Origin: CAIQPV01 sp963719855 | Lineage (GTDB): Bacteria; Pseudomonadota; Gammaproteobacteria; Burkholderiales; Gallionellaceae | Assembly (NCBI GenBank): GCA_963719855.1 | Contig: CAVRDK010000004.1 | Coordinates: 806,001 to 870,000, forward strand | Reading direction: 5' to 3' | DNA: 64,000 bases | Shown: positions 32,989 to 41,933 of the stretch, piece after piece | How the letters are laid out: every line of letters starts with the position of its first letter | Numbering within the stretch: position 1 is the first letter of the stretch | Translations under genes and position numbers: made by a program | Notes under the pieces: model-generated | Told to the model about the DNA's origin: nothing | The model's database searches: none | The model's input: only the letters and a program-made list of their open reading frames with translations

Positions 32989-34790
32989 GGAGTGCCGCCC
33001 GGCTCAATCGTAGAAGCGATGTCTGGCAACTTTGCCGGATGGATCAACTCAAGTAAAGGCCCCAAATTCTTCTCGAAATGCTTCCAGCGAGCCAAGGAGC
33101 TGGTGTAGATGGGTTTGCGAACTTGGGCAACGCTGGCCGTTCTAACAGTTCGCTCGGTTTCATAGAATTTGAGACAGGCCGTATCCCATGACAGCCCCAG
33201 ATAATCCAGCATACGCTTCGCCTCACGCTCAGGGTCGGCGACGTTATCTTCATAGCGTACGTCTAGTGTCCGCATTGGTGGCAGAACGTTGTGCCAATGC
33301 TGCATCAGCTTCGTGTAGCGCATATACTGCCTTCCCAGCGCTCCCAAATCATAGCTATAATCATGTCCAAATGTGAAGAGCTGAGCGTAGCAAGAGAAGC
33401 AGGTATCCATCGGGTCACGCAGGGAATGGATAATTTTCGCATTGGGCAGCATCAGATGGATTAGCCCAAGGTGGTAATAGTTGCTAGGCAATTTGTCGGT
33501 AATGTAGCGTGCACCCGGCGCAAGTTTCCAAGCACGGTCAAGATATTCTTGCCCAAGTTTTCGCAAGGACAACAGAACGTCTTCACCGTTTGTCAAATGC
33601 TTAATTTTTTTTACGATATCACCAAGTATATTGAGCTCTCCTGCCCCGTAAACGGCCGGATGGCTTGCAAGAATTTGTTCAATGAGCGTTGTTCCAGAGC
33701 GTGGCATGCCCACGATGAATATTGGTACTCTTTTTTCTTGAATAGTAGGCAAGGTCTCTGCAATGGCAGCGAGTTTATTAAATAGATCAGCCGTAAAAAT
33801 GCTGCACGAATTTTCAAGAAAACGCTCATGCTCGGCTTCATTAAAAGGATACCCTTGATAGTGGAGCTGGTTTCCTTCTTCATATGCGCTAAAGGACCTA
33901 TCATATTGACCTATATTTTCCATGGCTTTGCCCATGGCAAAATTCAGGCTGATTCGCTCTTTCAACGACAGTGATCCACGCTGGGCATAAATTGCTTCGA
34001 GCTGATTAAAACGGGGGTCATCCTGCTTGTAAGGGATATATAAGAGGGCAGAGGCTAATGGCATTGCTTTGTCGGGAGATAATTCTATTGCCTTGCTCAG
34101 AAATCCTTCAGCCTCAACCATATTGCCCAGCTCTATGAGGGTTCTCCCCAAATTGCTGTGCGCATCGGCGAGATCAGGTTTGAACCTCAGTGTTTGGCGG
34201 TAACATGCCACCGCGTCTTCAAGCTTACCAAGGTCTCGCATTGCATTACCAAGATTGAAATGCGCCTCGGCAAAGTCAGGTTTGAGCCTCAGTGCCCGGC
34301 GGTAACATGCCGCCGCGCCTTTAAGCTTACCAATGTCTCGCAGAGCATTGCCCAGATTGTTGTATGCATAGGAGTAGTCTGGCTTGATCTTCAGTGCTTG
34401 GCGGTAACATGCCACCGCGTCTTCAAGCTTACCAATGTCTCGCAGAGCATTGCCCAGATTGTTGTGCGACTCTGCATCCTCGGGCAAAAATTTCGTTGCA
34501 TTGTGCAAAGCTGTCAAGGCCTCTTTACCTTGTACCCGAAGGGATGCCCCCAAAACCTTCCAGACAAAACCGGAATCCGGATATAGCTGGATCAGTGCTT
34601 GCGCTTGGCTTTCCAGTTCGACATGGCGACCGGCATTGAACAGGTCGACAAGCTGGTTGAGTTCGTTAGAAGTCGGCGCTGATTTCTTCGCGAGAACATT
34701 CAACGCGGCCATACGCTCTTCAAATTGATCCTGACAGCATTTCTTGAATTTTTTTTCCACTGCCACAAGGGCATGAGTTATTTCTTCCAT
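32985..34790 (-). CDS. TPR-domain sulfotransferase
   Basis: 601 residues. The N-terminal half holds tetratricopeptide repeats (about 60-250) of 34 residues; three successive units are near-identical even in DNA (34160-34460, 102-bp period; GNALRDIGKLEDAVACYRQA). The C-terminal half is a Sulfotransfer_3-type domain with the PAPS loop PIFIVGMPRSGTTLIEQILA, ITDKLPSNYYHLG and the 3'-phosphate site KIIHSLRDPMDTCFSCY. It moves sulfate from PAPS, supplied by the coupled APS kinase, to an unknown acceptor; the TPR part may choose a protein or glycan partner. The gene pair splits the usual tsaE/queG neighbourhood. Confidence 0.85.
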   Translation of the reverse strand: MEEITHALVAVEKKFKKCCQDQFEERMAALNVLAKKSAPTSNELNQLVDLFNAGRHVELESQAQALIQLYPDSGFVWKVLGASLRVQGKEALTALHNATKFLPEDAESHNNLGNALRDIGKLEDAVACYRQALKIKPDYSYAYNNLGNALRDIGKLKGAAACYRRALRLKPDFAEAHFNLGNAMRDLGKLEDAVACYRQTLRFKPDLADAHSNLGRTLIELGNMVEAEGFLSKAIELSPDKAMPLASALLYIPYKQDDPRFNQLEAIYAQRGSLSLKERISLNFAMGKAMENIGQYDRSFSAYEEGNQLHYQGYPFNEAEHERFLENSCSIFTADLFNKLAAIAETLPTIQEKRVPIFIVGMPRSGTTLIEQILASHPAVYGAGELNILGDIVKKIKHLTNGEDVLLSLRKLGQEYLDRAWKLAPGARYITDKLPSNYYHLGLIHLMLPNAKIIHSLRDPMDTCFSCYAQLFTFGHDYSYDLGALGRQYMRYTKLMQHWHNVLPPMRTLDVRYEDNVADPEREAKRMLDYLGLSWDTACLKFYETERTVRTASVAQVRKPIYTSSLARWKHFEKNLGPLLELIHPAKLPDIASTIEPGGTP

Positions 34791-35488
34791 GTTTCACATT
34801 CGACCCTCTTCCCGCTGTCTCCATTGCATCTCCACGAGTCAACTCCATTACCTGAATGAATTTCCGGTTATTATTATGGAGCAATCACTATTTATCATGC
34901 TGATTAAGTTAGCAGCATAATCAAACAGCCAAGCAGTAAACAATGGCAAAAAAAGTGGTATTTAACGATTTCGCATATGAAATGCAATGTTAGCTAGTGT
35001 AGCGTGGCGCATTATCACTATGTCAGAGTATGCTCGAATGGCACTCAGGGCGCAAAGCTGAGGCTTCATTTTGAAGTACAAATCGCCTCAAAGCAGAACT
35101 GCGCTCAAAAATGAACGCCACATCACTGTCTGGCAGATAACGCGCGCCAAACAGCCATTTATCTTAGCAGCGCTAAAAGCCGAGTTGACCAAGCTGCGCT
35201 ACTGCCAGCGTTGCGTGATATGTTGGTCACCGGTGAAGCTATGGTCGAAATTCGTTGACATCACATCCCTTGTAAGGTGTCCTTCGCGCCAATCTGGTAA
35301 TGGTATTGCGCTATCGTAGCTTCGTAAAAATACGGTAAGTCGTGCCAAGGATTTCCCCAAAACTAAGGTGCAACTATCTGATTCTAATAAGGCAGAATTG
35401 CGTTAAGTGCAGCATTCTTTCAAAATTATTGTGATGTAACTTATTGCTTGTGCAAGAGAAATTATATTAGATTCTTGTATTGTCGGCT
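34791..35488. other. Gene-free region between the sulfotransferase and queG
   Basis: About 700 bp. The longest ORFs (for example 82 codons from a TTG at 35071) lack a ribosome binding site and resemble nothing I know. A dyad TGATTA-N11-TAATCA lies near 34900. The AT-rich stretch 35400-35480 likely carries the queG promoter. Confidence 0.4.
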
Positions 35489-36631
35489 ATGATCTCGTTT
35501 ATGCAAAAGGAAACCTCTCAAACAGATTATGCGGCGCTAGCCATGCGCATTAAGGAGTGGGGCAGGGCGCTCGGCTTTCAGGCGGTGGGCATCAGCGATA
35601 CCGCACTGGATGATGCCGAAGCTCGCCTGCTGGAATGGCTTGCGCGCGGCTATCACGGCGAGATGGACTATATGGCAAAACATGGCGTTAAACGCTGCCG
35701 CCCGGTAGAATTGGTGACCGGTACGAAGCGAGTGATCTCTCTACGCATGGATTATTACCCGCCGCATGCGAAGGATGCTTGGGAAGTGTTGCAGGATGGC
35801 AGTCGCGCTTTCGTCTCGCGTTATGCGCTGGGGCGCGACTACCACAAGGTATTGCGCAATCGCCTGGAAAAACTGGCGCAAAAAATCCGCGCCGAAGCGG
35901 GTGATTTCAACTTTCGCGCATTCACCGACAGCGCCCCGGTGATGGAAGTGGAACAGGCACACAAGGCGCATCTGGGCTGGCGCGGCAAACATACGCTGCT
36001 GCTGTCGCGTGATCATGGTTCGTGGTTTTTTTTAGGCGAGCTTTACACCAACCTGCCGCTGCCCACTGACGTTCAAGAAGAAAATCACTGCGGCACATGC
36101 AAGCGTTGCATTGAGATTTGCCCCACGCATGCCATCATTGCGCCATACCAACTGGATGCGCGGCGCTGCATTTCTTATCTCACCATCGAACTTAAGGGTA
36201 GTATCCCGCTGGAATTGCGCCCGCTCATCGGCAATCGCATCTATGGCTGCGACGATTGCCAACTGGTTTGTCCGTGGAACCGCTTCGCACACAAAAGCAT
36301 GGAAGCCGATTTCGCTGCGAGGCACGGGTTGGATGATGTTGCACTCACAACATTATTTGCGTGGGACGAAACTATGTTCAGGGAGCGATTTGTCGGCAGC
36401 GCTATCTATCGTATAGGCCATGAACAATGGCTGCGCAATATCGCGGTGGCGCTAGGTAACGCGCCCAGGAACGCAGAAATATTGACTGCATTGCAGGCGC
36501 GCGCACAAGATGCGTCGTTGCTGGTGCGAGAGCATGTTTTATGGGCGTTGACGCGGCAGACTCCGGTCAACAGGGCTACTCCACATCGGTTTGAATCGCA
36601 CCCCCAGAATCACAGCCATTTTCATGGCTGA
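35489..36631 (+). CDS. queG: Epoxyqueuosine reductase
   Basis: About 380 residues; ATG 35489 or 35501, neither with a strong ribosome binding site. DUF1730 cobalamin-binding region (RCRPVELVTGTKRVISLRMDYY; AFTDSAPVMEVEQAHKAHLGW), then two 4Fe-4S motifs CGTCKRCIEICPTHAI and CDDCQLVCPWN, and HEAT-like helices at the C-terminus. It performs the last step of queuosine synthesis in tRNA. In many betaproteobacteria it is divergent from tsaE; here about 3.4 kb of other genes and spacer lies between. Confidence 0.95.
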   Translation: MISFMQKETSQTDYAALAMRIKEWGRALGFQAVGISDTALDDAEARLLEWLARGYHGEMDYMAKHGVKRCRPVELVTGTKRVISLRMDYYPPHAKDAWEVLQDGSRAFVSRYALGRDYHKVLRNRLEKLAQKIRAEAGDFNFRAFTDSAPVMEVEQAHKAHLGWRGKHTLLLSRDHGSWFFLGELYTNLPLPTDVQEENHCGTCKRCIEICPTHAIIAPYQLDARRCISYLTIELKGSIPLELRPLIGNRIYGCDDCQLVCPWNRFAHKSMEADFAARHGLDDVALTTLFAWDETMFRERFVGSAIYRIGHEQWLRNIAVALGNAPRNAEILTALQARAQDASLLVREHVLWALTRQTPVNRATPHRFESHPQNHSHFHG

Positions 36632-36652
36632 CTTGCCTATTGACATTCAATT

Positions 36653-37583
36653 TCAACGGCCTTTGCTGAGTTTTTGTAGCTTGGCTTTAATTTCAGCCAT
36701 AGCAGCGGCAGCAGCTTTTTCCCCCTCCAATATGGCGGAGTGGCGATCATCCAGACTACCTTGATCAATAGCCTTCGTAATCGGACGGATTACCACGTCT
36801 GCCTTGGGTAATTCATACCGATTGATAGTTTGACTCATGATATCGAAGGTTTGCATCAACACATCGGTAGTGGATTCCGTTGGGTTGTTTTCCGGCTTGT
36901 TCGATATATCCACTGCAATAACGAAATCGGCGCCAAGCGCGCGTGCCTCGCTGACCGGCACGGGTCTAACCAGGCCACCATCTACATAGCTTCGCCCATT
37001 GATCACGGTTGGCTGAAATAATCCAGGCACAGCACAAGATGCACGTACTGCCATCCCGGTGTTGCCGGAACGAAATATGATTTCTTCACCCGTCTTCAAA
37101 TCCGTTGCAACTACCGCAAACGTGCGCTGGAGTTTTTCCAAAGGCTTTTGATTTACCGTACGGTTGATAAATTCCTCCAATGCTTGCCCCGTAAAGATGC
37201 CGCGATTGGGCCAAGACCAGTCGATGACCGACCCTTCTCTCATCGGAATTGAAATTTCCTGCAATTGAAAACCGCTAAGGCCGGACGCATACAGTGCCCC
37301 GACCGCAGAGCCAACACTGGTGCCGACAATAATATCCGGTACGATACCCTGCGCCTCTAGCGCCTTGATCACGCCGACATGAGCAAAGCCACGAGAACCG
37401 CCACCACCCAAGACAAGCGCAACCTTGGGAGCCGATTTGCGCTTAACGGTTTCAGGCTGTTGTGGTATTTCTGGGCGAACCTCAGAATGGATTAGTTTGA
37501 GTGACCTCTTCCGGCTTCTTCGGCAGCGTATTGCATGCTGCCAGTTGTGTTGCTACAAGCGCTATGATGAACCAGCGCAGCAT
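36653..37583 (-). pseudogene. Patatin-like phospholipase lipoprotein with a frameshift after the signal peptide
   Basis: The enzyme part runs from LGGGGSRGFAHVGVIKALEA (oxyanion glycines) through IIVGTSVGSAVGALY (nucleophile Ser in G-T-S-V-G) and SYVDGGLVRPVPVSEA (catalytic Asp, DGG). In another frame directly upstream, ATG 37583 encodes MLRWFIIALVATQLAACNTL, a textbook lipoprotein signal (lipobox LAAC) followed by PKKPEEVTQTNP. The two join if one T is removed near 37485-37488, giving SEVRPEIPQQPETVKRK as the linker. Without this the protein would lack export signals. Probably an outer- or inner-membrane-anchored esterase. Sequencing error is possible. Confidence 0.8.
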
Positions 37584-38203
37584 CCGCAATTGTGCAGATA
37601 TTTCCAAACAGGGAAATGTGAATGCAAATATATTTTGCAGAGTGGCGGCAATCTTCATCTCAATCTATTTCCTACTCCATTATTTCCAGCATCCTGCAAC
37701 CAGTATAGATGCAGGGTTTGGCTGGTTGGTTTTTCAGCGATACCGTCAGCATGATCACATATGAATCACATAATATATAATGGAACCTATGGTCAACTAT
37801 GCGGATACCTGAGTTAGCTCGGGAAAAGTATCCTTAATCGCAATTTTCCATGATAGTCGCTTAGTATAGTATTTTCCAATTCAGACATGAACCTGAACGA
37901 AGGTGATTTGTATGCTCATTGTTTAGGCAATGCGTTTTGGGTCTTGTTGATTAATTGAAAGAGTGTTGCCCGAGCCTCGTTGAGGCGGAGTCATTATCGC
38001 TGCATTCGGCGGTAGTAAATGTCCCTAAAATATGTTTTTAGAAAAAATATTTTACAAATCACCCTAAAGTATCTAAAGAACGGGTCGATAAGCCTATTAG
38101 CGAATAATTTTTTTCAACACCTTTATAAGTAATGAGTTTGTTGTAAATCCGCGCTATTCTTTTAGAAACAATAAAGTAACTGATCTTATTCAGGGAGTGC
38201 ATT
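37584..38203. other. Long intergenic region upstream of the repeat protein
   Basis: 620 bp with no gene. The distal half is AT-rich. The only clear signal is the FliA-type promoter at 38065-38091 (listed separately), leaving an untranslated leader of about 105 bases. Confidence 0.5.
38065..38091 (+). promoter_or_regulatory. Sigma-28 (FliA) promoter of the octapeptide-repeat gene
   Basis: TAAAGTAT (38065-38072), 11 bases, then GTCGATAA (38084-38091). The enterobacterial sigma-28 consensus is TAAAGTTT-N11-GCCGATAA; this site differs at one base in each box with exact spacing. The start codon lies about 105 bases past the expected transcription start. It suggests expression with the late flagellar genes. 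Confidence 0.75.
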
Positions 38204-41200
38204 ATGAGTTTAATAACTGGCATGACAACAGCGGACATTGCTGCGCTGACTACAGATCAGATTTCAGCGCTTTCAACGACCGATATACTTGCATTCTCTA
38301 CAGATCAGATTCAGGCGCTGACCACGGCAAGCGTTGCCTCCCTGACCACGGCAAGCGTTGCTTCGCTGACCACGGCAAGCGTTGCTTCGCTGACCACGGC
38401 AAGCGTTGCTTCGCTGACCACGGCAAGCGTTGCTTCGCTGCAAACCCGCGAGGTAGCCTCCCTGACCACGGCAAGCGTTGCTTCGCTGACCACGGCAAGC
38501 GTTGCTTCGCTGCAAACCCGCGAGGTGGCCTCCCTGACCACGGCAAGCGTCGCTTCGCTGACCACGGCAAGCGTTGCCTCCCTGACCACGGCAAGCGTTG
38601 CTTCGCTGACCACGGCAAGCGTTGCTTCGCTGACCACGGCAAGCGTTGCTTCGCTGCAAACCCGCGAGGTAGCCTCGCTGACCACGGCAAGCGTCGCTTC
38701 GCTGACCACGGCAAGCGTCGCTTCGCTGACCACGGCAAGCGTTGCTTCTCTGACCACGGCTGGCGTCGCTTCGCTGACCACGGCTGGCGTCGCTTCGCTG
38801 AGCACGGCTGGCGTCGCTTCGCTGACCACGGCTGGCGTCGCTTCGCTGAGCACGGCTGAAGTTGCTTCGCTGACGACGGCTGGCGTTGCTTCGCTGACGA
38901 CGGCAAGCGTTGCTTCGCTGCAAACCCGCGAGGTAGCCTCCCTGACCACGGCTGGCGTCGCTTCGCTGACCACGGCAAGCGTTGCCTCCCTGAGCACGGC
39001 TGGCGCTGCTTCGCTGACCACGGCTGGCGTTGCTTCGCTGACCACGGCTGGCGTTGCTTCGCTGACCACGGCAAGCGTTGCTTCGCTGCAAACCCGCGAG
39101 GTGGCCTCCCTGACGACGGCAAGCGTCGCTTCGCTGACGACGGCTGAAGTTGCTTCGCTGACCACGGCAAGCGTCGCCTCCCTGACTACGGCTGAAGTTG
39201 CTTCGCTGACCACAGCAAGCGTTGCTTCGCTGAGCACGGCAAGCGTTGCTTCGCTGCAAACCCGCGAGGTAGCCTCCCTGACCACGGCAAGCGTTGCTTC
39301 GCTAACCACGGCAAGCGTTGCTTCGCTGACCACGGCAAGTGTTGCCTCCCTGACGACGGCAAGCGTCGCTTCGCTGACCACGGCAAGTGTTGCCTCCCTG
39401 ACGACGGCAAGCGTCGCTTCGCTGACCACGGCAAGCGTTGCCTCCCTGACCACGGCAAGCGTTGCCTCCCTGACCACGGCAAGCGTCGCCTCCCTGACGA
39501 CGGCTGAAGTTGCTTCGCTGACGACCGCTGGCGTTGCTTCGCTAAGCACGGCAAGCGTTGCTTCGCTGCAAACCCGCGAGGTGGCCTCCTTGACCACGGC
39601 AAGCGTCGCTTCGCTGACGACGGCTGAAGTTGCTTCGCTGACGACGGCTGAAGTTGCTTCGCTGACGACGGCTGGCGTCGCTTCGCTGACCACGGCAAGT
39701 GTCGCTTCGCTGAGCACGGCAAGCGTTGCTTCGCTGCAAACCCGCGAGGTGGTCTCCCTGACCACGGCAAGCGTCGCTTCGCTGACGACGGCTGAAGTTG
39801 CTTCGCTGAGCACGGCAAGCGTCGCTTCGCTGACCACGGCTGGCATCGCTTCCCTGAGCACGGCAAGCGTTGCTTCGCTGACGACGGCTGGCGTTGCTTC
39901 GCTGCAAACCCGCGAGGTGGCCTCCCTGACCACGGCAAGCGTTGCTTCGCTGACCACGGCAAGCGTTGCCTCGCTGAGCACGGCAAGCGTTGCTTCGCTG
40001 ACGACAGCAAGCGTTGCTTCGCTGAGCACGGCAAGCGTTGCTTCGCTGACCACGGCTGGCGTTGCTTCGCTGCAAACCCGCGAGGTGGCCTCCCTGACCA
40101 CGGCAAGCGTTGCTTCGCTGACGACGGCTGGCGTTGCTTCGCTGCAAACCCGCGAGGTGGCCTCCCTGACCACGGCAAGCGTTGCTTCGCTGACCACGGC
40201 AAGCGTTGCTTCGCTGACCACGGCAAGCGTAGCCTCCCTGAGCACGGCAAGCGTCGCTTCGCTGACCACGGCAAGCGTTGCTTCGCTGACGACGGCTGGC
40301 GTTGCCTCCCTGAGCACGGCAAGCGTTGCTTCGCTGACGACGGCTGAAGTTGCTTCGCTGACCACGGCAAGCGTTGCTTCGCTGCAAACCCGCGAGGTGG
40401 CCTCCCTGACCACGGCAAGCGTTGCCTCCCTGACCACGGCTGGCGTTGCTTCTCTGACCACGGCAAGCGTTGCCTCCCTGACCACGGCAAGCGTTGCTTC
40501 GCTGACGACGGCTGGCGTTGCTTCGCTGACGACGGCAAGCGTTGCTTCGCTGCAAACCCGCGAGGTAGCCTCCCTGACCACGGCAAGTGTTGCTTCGCTG
40601 ACGACGGCAAGCGTTGCTTCGCTGAGCACGGCAAGCGTTGCCTCCCTGACCACGGCAAGCGTTGCTTCGCTGAGCACGGCTGGCGTTGCTTCACTGACCA
40701 CGGCTGGCGTAGCCTCCCTGAGCACGGCTGAAGTTGTTTCGCTGACGACGGCTAGCATTGCTTCGCTGACCACGGCAAGCGTTGCTTCACTGCAAACCCA
40801 CGACATATGCTCTCTGACATCCACTCAGGTTGCGGCATTCAGCACGGCTCAGATAGCAGTCTTGCCATGGAGTACGCCTCTTGTCCTTGATTTGAGTGGC
40901 AATGGCATCACGACGCAGAGCATTGCGGCAGGCACTCAATTCGACCTGAATGCAACCGGAAAAGCAGTCAATACCGGATGGGTCTCCGGATCGGGTGAAG
41001 GTTTGCTGGTATACGATCCAACCAATGGCCCGATTACCAGTGGCAGTCAACTCTTCGGTAGCGCTACTATTCTTCCGAATGGGCAAAAAGCTGCTAACGG
41101 TTTCGCTGCGCTAAGTGGCATGGATACGAATGGTGACGGTGTCATTACCAGCGCGGACGCGGGTTGGGCCAACCTGAAGGTTTGGGTTGACGGGAATTCT

Positions 41201-41794
41201 GATGGAGTGACTCAGGCGGGTGAGTTGCGCACTCTGGATTCACTGGGGATCACAAAACTTAACCTTTCTGCTACGACATCTTCGACCATGAATAATGGAA
41301 ACCTCGTGGGCATGGTTTCCAGCTTCGAAACCAGCAATGGTCAGACACATGAGATGGCGGACGTCTGGTTCCTTACAAGTCCAAATCAGTCCACCAATGC
41401 TGCGGTTACATCTACTGCTGCGGCCCTGACTACGGCGCAGGTGGCTGCACTGACGCCTCCCAAAGCGGCCGCGCTGACCACGGCGGTAGGCTTGCAGTCG
41501 CAGGTTGGTGGGTTGGTGCAGGCGATTGGAGCATTCAATGCGTCTCAATCCGCAACTTCAAGTTCTACTGGAGTGCCGATAATCAATTCCCCGCCAAGTG
41601 CAGCGTTGGCATCCGGCGCGGTGGGAGTGTCGGTCAATGTGGCCGGAATGGTCGGGGCATTGCAGCAATTTGGCCCGAATGGCAGTCCGGTTGGGGTTCC
41701 TGCGCTAGCCAATAGCGTAACAACCGGGTCTACACTGACGACGCCACTTCTTCCGAATCCAGCCAACAATGGAATTCTGACAACTGGTAAATAG
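38204..41794 (+). CDS. Giant octapeptide-repeat protein with two EF-hand loops (putative secreted surface protein)
   Basis: 1196 residues, start ATG 38204 after GGGAG. Residues 1-39 are degenerate octads (TTADIAAL, TTDQISAL, STTDILAF, STDQIQAL). Residues 40-863 are 103 uninterrupted octads of consensus [TS]TA[SGE]VASL, with 13 QTREVASL variants. After QTHDICSL comes PLVLDLSGNGITT, a motif common ahead of the C-terminal part of type I-secreted proteins, then two canonical EF-hand loops (974-985 DTNGDGVITSAD; 996-1007 DGNSDGVTQAGE), more octads (TTAQVAAL) and a Ser/Ala/Gly-rich tail. No signal peptide and no membrane helix. Very rich in Ser, Thr and Ala, with no Cys in the repeats. Monocistronic: FliA-type promoter and strong terminator. 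Function unknown; a calcium-binding extracellular filament or adhesin is my inference. Confidence 0.85.
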   Translation: MSLITGMTTADIAALTTDQISALSTTDILAFSTDQIQALTTASVASLTTASVASLTTASVASLTTASVASLTTASVASLQTREVASLTTASVASLTTASVASLQTREVASLTTASVASLTTASVASLTTASVASLTTASVASLTTASVASLQTREVASLTTASVASLTTASVASLTTASVASLTTAGVASLTTAGVASLSTAGVASLTTAGVASLSTAEVASLTTAGVASLTTASVASLQTREVASLTTAGVASLTTASVASLSTAGAASLTTAGVASLTTAGVASLTTASVASLQTREVASLTTASVASLTTAEVASLTTASVASLTTAEVASLTTASVASLSTASVASLQTREVASLTTASVASLTTASVASLTTASVASLTTASVASLTTASVASLTTASVASLTTASVASLTTASVASLTTASVASLTTAEVASLTTAGVASLSTASVASLQTREVASLTTASVASLTTAEVASLTTAEVASLTTAGVASLTTASVASLSTASVASLQTREVVSLTTASVASLTTAEVASLSTASVASLTTAGIASLSTASVASLTTAGVASLQTREVASLTTASVASLTTASVASLSTASVASLTTASVASLSTASVASLTTAGVASLQTREVASLTTASVASLTTAGVASLQTREVASLTTASVASLTTASVASLTTASVASLSTASVASLTTASVASLTTAGVASLSTASVASLTTAEVASLTTASVASLQTREVASLTTASVASLTTAGVASLTTASVASLTTASVASLTTAGVASLTTASVASLQTREVASLTTASVASLTTASVASLSTASVASLTTASVASLSTAGVASLTTAGVASLSTAEVVSLTTASIASLTTASVASLQTHDICSLTSTQVAAFSTAQIAVLPWSTPLVLDLSGNGITTQSIAAGTQFDLNATGKAVNTGWVSGSGEGLLVYDPTNGPITSGSQLFGSATILPNGQKAANGFAALSGMDTNGDGVITSADAGWANLKVWVDGNSDGVTQAGELRTLDSLGITKLNLSATTSSTMNNGNLVGMVSSFETSNGQTHEMADVWFLTSPNQSTNAAVTSTAAALTTAQVAALTPPKAAALTTAVGLQSQVGGLVQAIGAFNASQSATSSSTGVPIINSPPSAALASGAVGVSVNVAGMVGALQQFGPNGSPVGVPALANSVTTGSTLTTPLLPNPANNGILTTGK
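38321..40792 (+). repeat. Tandem array of 103 copies of a 24-bp unit
   Basis: 2472 bp, exactly 103 x 24. Typical unit ACCACGGCAAGCGTTGCTTC plus GCTG. Variants encode Ser for Thr at position 1, Gly or Glu for Ser at position 4, and QTRE in place of TTAS. No unit is shifted or broken. QTREV units begin at 38441, 38513, 38657, 38921, 39089, 39257, 39569, 39737, 39905, 40073, 40145, 40385 and 40553, i.e. spaced 3, 6, 11, 7, 7, 13, 7, 7, 7, 3, 10 and 7 units apart. The low complexity keeps several other frames open on both strands; those ORFs are artefacts. Confidence 0.98.
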
Positions 41795-41810
41795 CTAGAC
41801 TAACTACAGG

Positions 41811-41848
41811 AAGGCGACAAGGCTTAATTAGCCTTGTCGCCTTTTTTT
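41811..41848 (+). terminator. Strong rho-independent terminator of the repeat-protein gene
   Basis: A 14-bp perfect stem (AAGGCGACAAGGCT / AGCCTTGTCGCCTT), loop TAATT, then a T-run. It lies 16 bases after the stop codon and separates the repeat gene from the OGT-like gene. Confidence 0.95.
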
Positions 41849-41933
41849 GTGGTAAATTTGGCGCATAAATGTGGTTCTGATTGTTTGCTTGGTTCGGCGG
41901 ATTTTGTCATGATTAATTTTTGGGCTGCCTGCG

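Noticed and set aside
35071..35319. 82-codon ORF upstream of queG
   Set aside because: TTG start without a ribosome binding site, and low-quality composition.
37425..37764. 109-codon plus-strand ORF over the patatin 5' region
   Set aside because: It is the complement of a clear lipoprotein signal peptide and linker on the minus strand.
38321..40792. Possible CRISPR array
   Set aside because: The units are contiguous 24-bp coding repeats with no unique spacers, and no cas genes are near.
38311..40824. An 837-codon open frame on the minus strand and several other long frames across the repeat array
   Set aside because: A 24-bp repeat with no stop in a frame keeps that frame open through the whole array. 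The plus-strand frame has the promoter, ribosome binding site, non-repeat ends, EF-hand loops and terminator.
38204..41794. RTX toxin
   Set aside because: No GGxGxD nonapeptide repeats are present; calcium binding is suggested only by two EF-hand loops.
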